DNA of 24,366 bases from CAYFUR01 sp964346275 (GTDB lineage Bacteria; Sumerlaeota; Sumerlaeia; SLMS01), in assembly GCA_964346275.1 (NCBI GenBank), contig CAYFUR010000055.1:1-24366 (forward strand), in the 5' to 3' direction. The position numbers were made by a program, and so were the translations under genes. The first letter of the stretch is position 1. Each line of letters begins with the position of its first letter. Under the pieces are notes generated by a model, which worked only from the letters and a program-made list of their open reading frames with translations, did not search any database and was not told the DNA's origin. Positions 1-7,767 of this stretch are shown piece after piece.

Positions 1-20
1 CAACCCCCTCGGGCTTTTTT
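1..20 (+). terminator. Possible 3' half of an intrinsic terminator (cut by window edge)
   Basis: The window opens with a C-rich then G-rich run followed by six T residues, which looks like the descending arm and U-tract of a terminator for a plus-strand gene lying to the left. Only one arm is inside the window, so the hairpin cannot be verified. The remaining bases up to the lon start hold no recognised site. Confidence 0.25.
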
Positions 21-109
21 CTGGACGGGGTAGAGCGCGCGGTGAAAGCCTCCACGAACCCGGTTTCCCCGGGCCAGTTTCACCGAGCAAGGACGGTCCC
101 GCCTGCGCC

Positions 110-2533
110 ATGGAACCTTTTGAATCCGCCATTTTGCCCGTTTTGCCCCTGAAGGAAACGGTGATTTTCCCCAGCACGATCCAGCCGCTCTTTGTCGTCC
201 GGCCGGAAGACATGGCCGCCGTGGAAAACGCCCTGCGCGCGGACAAACGCATCTTTGTCACCGCCCAGAAAAACCAGGAGGTGGACACGCCCGCGAGCGA
301 CGACCTGTTCGACGTGGGCTGCGTGGCGGAAATTCTCCAGGTGCTGCGGCTGCCCGACGGATCGGCGAAAATCCTGGCCGAGGGGATTTACATCGCGCGT
401 TCCATTGAGACGATGGAGGACGGCAGCGCGTTGCAGGCGCTGCTGGTGCGCCTTGAGGTGAGCCCGCTGGAAACGGAAACGGGGGCAGCGTATATGCGCA
501 CGACGCTGTCGCTCTTCGAGACATACGCGAAGTTCTCCGACCAGGTGCCCGAGGACCTCTATCTCTCGATCACGAATCTGGATGATCCGCTTGGGGTGAT
601 CTACGGCGTGGCGAATTACTCGGGCATCCGCATGGAGGAGAAGCAGAAGATCCTGGAGGCGCCCTCCCTCGAAGAAAAGTTCATGGTGCTGAACGCAAAC
701 CTGGAAAAGGAAAACCAGATACTCGACCTGGAGGACCAGATCACTTCTCAGGTGAAAACGCAGATCGGCCAATCCCAGCGCGAGTATTTCCTGAATGAGC
801 AGCTTAAAGTGATCGAGCGCGAGCTGGGCATCATCAGCGAAGAGCACCAGGAATTCGACGAGTTGAAGCGGGAAATTGAAAAAGCCGGAATGCCCAGGGA
901 AGCACGGGAAAAGGCGGAGAAAGAGCTGGGCCGATTGTCGCGCATGGCGCCGCACTCTCCCGAGGCGACGGTGGTGCGGACGTATCTGGAGTGGCTGATC
1001 GACGTGCCCTGGAGCCATCGCACCGACGATCGGATCGATCTGAAGGCGGCACGGCGCATCCTCGACGAAGACCACTACGCGCTGCAAAAGGTGAAGGAGC
1101 GCATCGTGGAATACCTGGCGGTGGTGAAGCTCGCCGGCGGGGCCAAGGGGCCGATCCTCTGTTTCGTCGGGCCGCCGGGGGTGGGCAAGACGTCGCTGGC
1201 GCGGAGCATTGCGCGCTGTGTCGGGCGCCAGTTTGTCCGGATTTCCCTGGGCGGCGTGCGCGACGAAGCGGAAATCCGCGGCCACCGGCGGACGTATATC
1301 GGCGCCCTGCCGGGCAAGATTATCCAGTCCATGAAGAAAGCCGCCACGGTGAACCCCGTTTTCCTGCTGGATGAAATCGACAAGATGTCGAGCGATTTCC
1401 GCGGCGATCCGGCGGCGGCGCTGCTGGAGGTTCTCGACCCCGAGCAGAACAGGAATTTCGGCGACCACTACATGGAAGTGGAATACGATCTGTCGCAGGT
1501 GATGTTTATCACCACGGCGAACACGACCAACGGCATTCCCCTGGCCATGCAGGACCGCATGGAAATCATCCGTATATCGGGCTATACAGACCTGGAAAAG
1601 GCCGAGATTGCGAAGCGCTATCTGATTCCCAAGGCGATCAAGGGCGCCGGATTGCGCATGAAGGACATGTCGATCCACAAAGCCGCCCTGATGCTTCTCA
1701 TCCGTGGCTATACACGGGAGTCGGGCGTGCGCAACCTCGAGCGGGAAATTCAATCGCTTTGCCGCAAGACGGCGATGGCGGCCGTGGAGGCCCAGGAAGA
1801 AAAGAAAGAGATCGGCCGCCAGAAAATCACGCCGGAAAAGGTGCGGGAATATCTCGGGCCGGAACCCGTGCGCGACCAGGCCTTCTCGCGCAAGCAGGAG
1901 ATCGGCAACGCCATCGGCCTGGCCTGGACGGAAGTGGGCGGCGCGCTGCTCCACGTGGAGGCACGCGTCATGCCCGGCAAGGGAAACCTGACGCTGACGG
2001 GCAAGCTGGGCGACGTGATGAAGGAAAGCGCCCAGACGGCTCTCTCGTATATACGCTCTCATGCTGACAAGCTCGGGATCGATCCGGACTTTCATGGAAA
2101 TCGCGACATCCACATCCACTTGCCGGAAGGAGCCATTCCAAAGGATGGCCCGTCGGCGGGGATCACGCTCGCCGCAGCGCTGGCCTCCGCCCTTTCGGGC
2201 AAAGCGGTGCGCCAGGACGTCGGCATGACCGGCGAGATGACGCTGCGCGGCAAGGTGCTCCAGGTGGGCGGCCTGAAGGAAAAAGCACTGGCCGCCTATC
2301 GCCACGGCCTGCGGGAAATCATCCTGCCGGAAGAGAACATGGTCGAGCTGAGCGAGCTGCCCCAGGAGCTGGTTCAGAAAATCGACTTCATCCCCGTCAC
2401 CGATTTGCTCCAGGTGATCGAGATTGCCTTTGGCGAGCGCAAGCCTTCCGGCGGCCGGGGGAAAAGCTCCCGGAAGAAGCCGGCCCGGCGGCGCGGCTCG
2501 AACCGCTCAAGACCCTCCGCGCCGGGGCCGTAA
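110..2533 (+). CDS. lon: ATP-dependent protease Lon (endopeptidase La)
   Basis: This is an 807-residue cytoplasmic AAA+ serine protease of full LonA length that degrades misfolded and regulatory proteins. An N-terminal substrate-binding domain spans about residues 8-200, followed by a helical coiled segment (about 200-300). The ATPase module has Walker A GPPGVGKT at 354-361 and Walker B VFLLDEIDK at 417-425. The protease domain carries the catalytic serine S682 in PKDGPSAG and lysine K725 in GGLKEK, the same 43-residue spacing as the E. coli S679/K722 dyad. The last 30 residues are a basic Arg/Lys/Ser tail absent from most Lon proteins. ATG 110 is the only good start, with a weak AAGGA 14 bases upstream. 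It stands alone, convergent with bshA. No CIRCE-type heat-shock operator was seen in the 109 upstream bases. Confidence 0.97.
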   Translation: MEPFESAILPVLPLKETVIFPSTIQPLFVVRPEDMAAVENALRADKRIFVTAQKNQEVDTPASDDLFDVGCVAEILQVLRLPDGSAKILAEGIYIARSIETMEDGSALQALLVRLEVSPLETETGAAYMRTTLSLFETYAKFSDQVPEDLYLSITNLDDPLGVIYGVANYSGIRMEEKQKILEAPSLEEKFMVLNANLEKENQILDLEDQITSQVKTQIGQSQREYFLNEQLKVIERELGIISEEHQEFDELKREIEKAGMPREAREKAEKELGRLSRMAPHSPEATVVRTYLEWLIDVPWSHRTDDRIDLKAARRILDEDHYALQKVKERIVEYLAVVKLAGGAKGPILCFVGPPGVGKTSLARSIARCVGRQFVRISLGGVRDEAEIRGHRRTYIGALPGKIIQSMKKAATVNPVFLLDEIDKMSSDFRGDPAAALLEVLDPEQNRNFGDHYMEVEYDLSQVMFITTANTTNGIPLAMQDRMEIIRISGYTDLEKAEIAKRYLIPKAIKGAGLRMKDMSIHKAALMLLIRGYTRESGVRNLEREIQSLCRKTAMAAVEAQEEKKEIGRQKITPEKVREYLGPEPVRDQAFSRKQEIGNAIGLAWTEVGGALLHVEARVMPGKGNLTLTGKLGDVMKESAQTALSYIRSHADKLGIDPDFHGNRDIHIHLPEGAIPKDGPSAGITLAAALASALSGKAVRQDVGMTGEMTLRGKVLQVGGLKEKALAAYRHGLREIILPEENMVELSELPQELVQKIDFIPVTDLLQVIEIAFGERKPSGGRGKSSRKKPARRRGSNRSRPSAPGP

Positions 2534-2726
2534 CTTACCGTGGCCGTCCTTGACCTTCATTGAACAAGGCGTGTAGAGATGAAGTGCGAGGACGATAACG
2601 ATGACGAGGAAGAGGACGAAAAAAGGAGGAGCAGCAGAGTCCGTATCTTTCCGTGAAATCCGTGGCACGATTCAGATGACACTTGCTCTTCCCTTCGATT
2701 AAGATGATGGGGATGAGGATGAACTC

Positions 2727-3857
2727 TTACTTCTCCATCACCTGCTCGTAGAGCCGTTCGTATTGCGGCACGATGGTTTCCGGGTGAAAGCGCTCGATGG
2801 CGTTCTTGCGGGCGCGCTTGCCCATCGCCAGGCGGCGGTCGTCATCCTGGAGGATATCCACGGCGATGTCCGCCATGGCTTCCACATCGCCGATATCGGC
2901 CACAAATCCATCCTCGCCGTGGGTGATCAGCTCGGGCAGGTTGCCGCCCCGGCTGGCGATCACGACGTTTTCCGAGGCCATCGCCTCCAGTGCGGCCAGC
3001 CCGAAGCTCTCGTATTCGCTCGGGAACAACATCAGGTCCGAGCAGCTCAGGAATTCCTCGATGTGCTCCTGCTTGCCGAGGAAATGGCAATCCTGCATGA
3101 CGCCGCGCTCGCGGGCCATGTGGCCGGCCAGGTCGCGCTCCGGGCCATCGCCGATCACGAGCAGCTTGGCCGGCATTTTCTCGCGCACCCGGGCGAACAC
3201 CTTCACCACGTCGCCGACGCGCTTCACCGGCCGGAAGTTCGAGATATGCATGAGGATCTTCTCCTCGTTGGGCGCATAGTGCGACCGGCGGCAGGGGATG
3301 ATGCCGCGGCGAAATTTGTCCTCGTCGACAAAGTTGGGGATCACCTCGATCGGCGTGGTGATTTTGAATTCGCGAATCGTTTCCTCTTTCAGCCAGTTCG
3401 ACACGGTGGTCACGGCATCGGAATTTTCGATGGCAAAGCGCACCACGGGATAGAAGGACGGCGCGCGCCCCACCAGGGTGATGTCCGTGCCGTGGAGCGT
3501 CGTGATGACCTTAAATTTCAACGGGTGGTCTTTCATCACCTCGCGGGCGAGCCAGGCGCTGATGGCGTGGGGAATGGCGTAGTGGGCATGGATGATATCG
3601 AGCCCGTAATCCTCGGCCACCTGGACGGCGCGGCTGGCGATGGAAATGCCATACAGCTCGCCCGGCAGCACGGGATAGCTGATGGACTGGACCTCGTGAT
3701 AGAAAATCCGCTCATCCGGCGAGCTATCCAGGCGAAAGGGCATGGCGGTGGAAATGAAATGGACCTCGTGGCCGCGGCGGGCGAGAAAGCGGCCCAGCTC
3801 CGTCGCCACAACGCCGGAACCGCCATAGGTTGGGGAACAAAGAATGCCGATTTTCAT
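2727..3857 (-). CDS. bshA: N-acetyl-alpha-D-glucosaminyl L-malate synthase BshA (GT4)
   Basis: This is a 376-residue retaining GT4 (GT-B fold) glycosyltransferase. BshA joins GlcNAc from UDP-GlcNAc to L-malate in the cytoplasm, the first step of bacillithiol synthesis. The N-terminus MKIGILCSPTYGGSGVVATE with the glycine loop near residues 12-15, the HAHYAIPHA segment, the HISNFRPVKR nucleotide-binding start of the second Rossmann domain, and the ESFGLAALEAMA donor-binding motif all match BshA closely, and the length is typical. The partners BshB and BshC are not in this window. The ATG at 3857 has no clear Shine-Dalgarno sequence. The alternative is a related GT4 of another pathway, but the N-terminal half argues for BshA. 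Confidence 0.9.
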   Translation of the reverse strand: MKIGILCSPTYGGSGVVATELGRFLARRGHEVHFISTAMPFRLDSSPDERIFYHEVQSISYPVLPGELYGISIASRAVQVAEDYGLDIIHAHYAIPHAISAWLAREVMKDHPLKFKVITTLHGTDITLVGRAPSFYPVVRFAIENSDAVTTVSNWLKEETIREFKITTPIEVIPNFVDEDKFRRGIIPCRRSHYAPNEEKILMHISNFRPVKRVGDVVKVFARVREKMPAKLLVIGDGPERDLAGHMARERGVMQDCHFLGKQEHIEEFLSCSDLMLFPSEYESFGLAALEAMASENVVIASRGGNLPELITHGEDGFVADIGDVEAMADIAVDILQDDDRRLAMGKRARKNAIERFHPETIVPQYERLYEQVMEK

Positions 3858-3975
3858 GAAAAAAGAGGACCCCGGAATTTGAGGGATTCGCGCAACGCGC
3901 CAACGCCCCTCTAAGCTGATGCAATGCCAAGAGCCGGGGAAGTGAAAAAATCACGGGGAGAGCGAGGGGAGTCCG

Positions 3976-5517
3976 CTAAATCACGCGCTCGTAGTCCTCA
4001 AGATCGAGTTTCCAGACACGAATGCCGCAGTAGCGCGCGCCTTCCGGGCAGATGGGTTTCTGCCGCGCCAGGTCGCGTATGCCGCAGGGCGGCAGCAGGT
4101 AGTTGCCGATGAGAGGCAGCACCTCGCGAATCTGGCGCGCTTCCTCCACGGAGGCTTTCCAGATTTCTTCCTGCGCGTTGTAGCAAAGCCGCATCTCGTG
4201 TTTGTGGCGCAGGTTGAGCAGATCCGAGCTTTCCGTCAGGCGGACACTGACGGCGTTGGGAAGGAGATAGGCCAGGGTTTCCTCGCTGGCGCCGGCGCGG
4301 CGCATGGCTTCGCGGCGTTCCCAGATGCGGACCATGGTTTCGTCGTAGAAGGCCCTGGCCTCCTCGTCGATTTCGATGAGGGCGGGGGTGATGTAGTCCG
4401 GATCACCTCCGGACTGGGCCGAGATGATCGGCCGGCTGCCGGGGGTCATGCGGTGGCGCTGGTCCTGGCTGTCGGCGGCATGGCTGAGGCGTTTTTTGAA
4501 TGTGAAATGCGCGTGGTGCATCGCCCGGCTGATTTTGTGGTGCGTGGTCAAGTTCATGGACTCGCCCAGCAGCGGATTCTTCTTGGGATGCAGGGCGAGA
4601 GAGAGCGCCTCTTCATCGGACATGGCGGCCCGGGGCAGCCCCATGACTTCGCGCACGGCATCGGCGACCAGGCGCTCGGCGTTGGGGGTCCAGCCACAGA
4701 GGCGGCTCGTCAAGCCGCCCAACTCCCCGTCGAATTCCCGGCGAAAGGCTTGGGCATGGCCCGGGTTCTGTTCCGCCAGCAGCCGCGTTTCGGGAAAGAC
4801 GTCTTCCTCCAGCGGCTGCTGCAGCGTGACCTCGTAATTCGGATCAAAATCCAGCAGCGCCTGAATCAGTTTTTCCGCCACGTGGCGCTGCTCCGCGGGT
4901 GTGTCGGGGCTCTGGCACATGCGGTAGTAGCGCAGCAGGGTAATGCCGCTGACGGTGTGATAGAGATACGCCTGGGTGGCGAGGGGAAGCACATAGCGGG
5001 CGGCCTCCTGGGCCTTTTTTTTGATCGCGCGGTTGTGCTTTTTCTCCATGCGCTGGGAGTAGTTGAAACGCTTGTAGAATTCCGAGCGCGCCGGAGCGTC
5101 GAGCATTTCGCAAAGGCGCTGGTATGCTTCGAAAGCCAGCTCCACCGTTTCGCGGTAAATGGCGTGTTGATCCTCCGGCATTTCGGGCACTGTCACTGTG
5201 TCCGGCTTGACGGTGACAAAGCGCTGGCTGACCTGCTCGCTGTTGTAGAAGGGGTGCGAGTGGAGAAAAGACCAGATGAAAAGCCGCGAGACATTCTCGA
5301 GGGCAAACTGAAAGTGAGCGTGCTGGAATGTGGTGTGATGGCCGGCTTCGTAGATGGATTTGGCCAGGGGGCTGAATTTCTCGCGTTCGCCGACTTCGTC
5401 GTCCTCGATGATTCCCCTGCTGCTATAGCAGGTGCGCGCCGTAGCGACGACGTTGCGATAGGGAGTGGAAAAGGCTTTCACGAGGCGAACGGCTGGTTCA
5501 GCGGAAAGAAAGGGCAT
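3976..5517 (-). CDS. thyX: FAD-dependent thymidylate synthase, tandem ThyX-domain form
   Basis: This 513-residue protein is about twice the usual ThyX length (220-250) because it holds two ThyX-like halves. ThyX makes dTMP from dUMP with methylene-tetrahydrofolate, NADPH and FAD. Half 1 (about 5-225) has HTTFQHAHFQFALENVSR (61-78) and NSEQVSQRF (92-100), but the RHR signature is replaced by H86-S87-H88. Half 2 (about 315-513) has an intact R354-H355-R356 but lacks the following S-x-N-x-x-S-x-R-Y pattern; it keeps the NLRHKHEM...NAQEEIW segment (435-453). Three C-terminal cysteines (478, 490, 497) could bind metal. I prefer ATG 5517, with AGG nine bases upstream, over an in-frame TTG at 5526. 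The gene lies 35 bp downstream of an unknown acidic protein and is probably co-transcribed with it. Confidence 0.9.
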   Translation of the reverse strand: MPFLSAEPAVRLVKAFSTPYRNVVATARTCYSSRGIIEDDEVGEREKFSPLAKSIYEAGHHTTFQHAHFQFALENVSRLFIWSFLHSHPFYNSEQVSQRFVTVKPDTVTVPEMPEDQHAIYRETVELAFEAYQRLCEMLDAPARSEFYKRFNYSQRMEKKHNRAIKKKAQEAARYVLPLATQAYLYHTVSGITLLRYYRMCQSPDTPAEQRHVAEKLIQALLDFDPNYEVTLQQPLEEDVFPETRLLAEQNPGHAQAFRREFDGELGGLTSRLCGWTPNAERLVADAVREVMGLPRAAMSDEEALSLALHPKKNPLLGESMNLTTHHKISRAMHHAHFTFKKRLSHAADSQDQRHRMTPGSRPIISAQSGGDPDYITPALIEIDEEARAFYDETMVRIWERREAMRRAGASEETLAYLLPNAVSVRLTESSDLLNLRHKHEMRLCYNAQEEIWKASVEEARQIREVLPLIGNYLLPPCGIRDLARQKPICPEGARYCGIRVWKLDLEDYERVI

Positions 5518-5552
5518 CGGCGGCAACCTGCTGGAGCGGGAGGATCGGGCGC

Positions 5553-6026
5553 TTACTCATCAGCCGCCAGTTCGAACACCAATTCTCCCGAATCGTCGAA
5601 GAATCCCTCGTTGTCGACGCAGTAAATGCCATCGGTCTTGAGGGCGAAGATTTGGGCCAGCAGCGAGCTGAGGAGCAGCGCGGTGTCATCCTCTGCCATC
5701 TCCTCGCTGAGTTCAATCCCGAACATATTCACACAATTCTGGAGCGTTTCGACCAGAACGTGGCTTTCCTCCGAGCCGTTTTGCGTGGTGAGTTCTTTGA
5801 GCAGCCCTTCCGCTTCGCTCGTCATCACCGGGGGTTCCAGAATGCGAAGCACACTGACGGGCCGGTCGAGAGAGGACTCGAACACGTGCAATTCCTCCCA
5901 ATCATCCCCATCCTCGTCGTCCGTTTCCATGGCGACTTCGAATTCGTTTTCCTCAAGCAGTTCCATCAACTCATCGATGGACGGGAGCTGATCAATGGTA
6001 CCATACACACGAATAGAAAGCGACAT
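5553..6026 (-). CDS. Acidic protein of unknown function
   Basis: This is a 157-residue, strongly acidic soluble protein with no signal peptide or membrane segment. I do not recognise a family. The N-terminus (MSLSIRVYGTIDQLPSIDEL) looks like a beta-strand then helix, followed by an acidic linker rich in Asp/Glu around residues 30-45, a central alternating strand/helix part, and a C-terminus ending FELAADE. ATG 6026 is chosen because GAGG stands ten bases upstream; an in-frame GTG at 6068 would add 14 residues but has no better ribosome site. It precedes thyX by 35 bp on the same strand, so the two are likely one transcript, but nothing links it biochemically to thymidylate synthesis. Confidence 0.75.
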   Translation of the reverse strand: MSLSIRVYGTIDQLPSIDELMELLEENEFEVAMETDDEDGDDWEELHVFESSLDRPVSVLRILEPPVMTSEAEGLLKELTTQNGSEESHVLVETLQNCVNMFGIELSEEMAEDDTALLLSSLLAQIFALKTDGIYCVDNEGFFDDSGELVFELAADE

Positions 6027-6177
6027 CCCAATAGATCCTCGCACTTCTGATGCGGAGAAGCCTTTCACTCCATTCGGAAGACCTCATCGTCGGCTGGTCG
6101 TTCGTACCGATGTCTTACTGCCTTTTGCGGTCAGGCGGCTTGTTGTCAAGCCTTGCGATGAAGAAAAAGATCCTTTT

Positions 6178-7767
6178 TTACGGAGCCCCTTGTGCGGTGA
6201 CGTTCAGCCGGCCTGCCAGATTTGCGACCATCGGGTCGTCGGGCGCGAGTTCCAGCGCACGGCGGGCGGCTTTCCGCGCCTCCTCCTTGTCGCCGGAGGC
6301 AAGGTGGACCACGGCCAGGAGGCGCCATCCTTCCGAGTCTTCCCGGCGGATCTCCAGCAACTCTCGAAGATTGCGCCCGGCACGCAAGAGAGACTGTGAC
6401 GCGCGACCGGGGCGGCCGCTGGAAAACTGCTCCTTCGCGCGCTCGATATACAGGGCGCCGAGCGAACGCCGGGCAACGGGCCGCTGATCATCCGCCTGTT
6501 CCCAGTTTGCGATATTGAGCGCCACATCGTTCCTCCAGTTCCACGACCTCCAGTGCGACAATCCTGTATAGACAAGGAGAACACAAATAAAAAGGGCGGC
6601 GATGGGCCCGGCCGTTTCACGCCGCGCGGAAAAAAGCCGCGCCAGGCCCCCGGCCAGGATGATCGCCGCGCCCGCCATGGGCACGTAGGCGAAACGCTCG
6701 GCCACGGGATCGGGGATGGGAACAATCTGGGAAACGGGGGCGAATGCCAGCAGCACCCAAAGCGCACCGAAAGCCACGACCCATTCGCGGAGCGAAAGCC
6801 AGGCAACCCCCCCGCCAAGCAGCAGGAGAACCCCCAGGGATTTGTATAGACGCATGTGCCCCCATCCCGCCAGGGGCTCGAAAGCATAATCGACCCGGAG
6901 CGGCCAGGGCCAGGCGAGCTTCCAGAGATAGACCTCCACCGAGCTGGCCAGGAAATTGGCCATTCCGAAAAGGCGCCCTTCTCCCCCCCAAAAAACCGTC
7001 GGATAATCCGCGAAGCGGAATTGCTTCCAAATCAAGTAAAAACCGGCAAAAAGGAGCAGAAGGAGGACTCCGGAGAGCGCCGGTTTTGCCAGCCCCCCGT
7101 CCGTTTTCCAGATCAGAATCGGCGCCAGGGGCAGAACGATTACCGCGATTTCTTTCGCCAGGAGCCCGAGGAAAAAGAAAAGCCCCATCGCGGATGCATA
7201 GATTGCTATACGCAAGGGGCCTCCAGTGGTATTCACAGAGAGCGATTCCGCCATGAGCAGGGCAAGGAGGGAGAAGAAAAGTGCAAGCAAGTCGAAGCGG
7301 AATCCCGCACAGAGAACAGCTTCGGACACAAGAGGGTGCACCAGGAAAACCGCGGAAGCAAAAAGAGCCGCTGTCCTTGCTTTTTCACCATTGAGAAGAC
7401 GCGCCAGCAGAAGGAAAAGCAGCCACCCGTTGGCGGCATGGATGAGAAGATTCAAGAGATGCGACCAGAAAGGGGAAGCACCGGCCAGCTTCGAATCGTA
7501 GAGGATATGCGTCAGCGTGGTGAGTGGCCGGTAGGACATCACACCGGAACGGGTGCCATAGGCTTCCGTATCAAAAAGGATCGAGGCGGAGGCGTTTTCT
7601 TCGGCAAGCCGCCCGATCAGTAATGTGGAATCATAAGCGTAGTCATTCCAGAGTGCCCGCCCGAAAGCCAGTAGCACGAGCAAGAGGAAAAGAGAAAGAA
7701 CCCAGGAGGCGGGCAATTCCCGAATCACTCGCTCGGCGAGAAGGTTTCCATTTGATTGGGATGCCAT
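6178..7767 (-). CDS. TMTC-like polytopic membrane protein with C-terminal TPR
   Basis: This 529-residue inner-membrane protein has about 11-12 hydrophobic segments (for example 22-38, 101-122, 155-173, 231-247, 309-345, 361-379, 386-403) and a soluble tail (about 410-529) with TPR-like helices ending ARRALELAPDDP. The loop SYRPLTTLTHILYD (78-91), FLVHPLVSEAV (141-151) and QIVPIPDPVAERFAYVP (347-363) match the TMTC / GT-C-like family of TPR-containing putative O-mannosyltransferases. The usual acidic pair of the first loop (YDD) reads YDS here (Y45-D46-S47), so transferase activity is uncertain. The start ATG overlaps the stop of the upstream kinase gene as TGATG, indicating translational coupling. 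A role in glycosylating envelope proteins is inference; substrate unknown. Confidence 0.8.
   Translation of the reverse strand: MASQSNGNLLAERVIRELPASWVLSLFLLLVLLAFGRALWNDYAYDSTLLIGRLAEENASASILFDTEAYGTRSGVMSYRPLTTLTHILYDSKLAGASPFWSHLLNLLIHAANGWLLFLLLARLLNGEKARTAALFASAVFLVHPLVSEAVLCAGFRFDLLALFFSLLALLMAESLSVNTTGGPLRIAIYASAMGLFFFLGLLAKEIAVIVLPLAPILIWKTDGGLAKPALSGVLLLLLFAGFYLIWKQFRFADYPTVFWGGEGRLFGMANFLASSVEVYLWKLAWPWPLRVDYAFEPLAGWGHMRLYKSLGVLLLLGGGVAWLSLREWVVAFGALWVLLAFAPVSQIVPIPDPVAERFAYVPMAGAAIILAGGLARLFSARRETAGPIAALFICVLLVYTGLSHWRSWNWRNDVALNIANWEQADDQRPVARRSLGALYIERAKEQFSSGRPGRASQSLLRAGRNLRELLEIRREDSEGWRLLAVVHLASGDKEEARKAARRALELAPDDPMVANLAGRLNVTAQGAP

Noticed and set aside
80..2305. Long minus-strand open frame (741 codons) opposite lon.
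   Set aside because: It lies antisense to a complete, motif-bearing Lon; its His/Arg/Leu-rich composition is typical of antisense frames in GC-rich genes.
3938..3964. Terminator-like GTGAAAAAATCAC motif between thyX and bshA.
   Set aside because: The flanking GGGG runs are direct, not inverted, so only a four-base stem forms.
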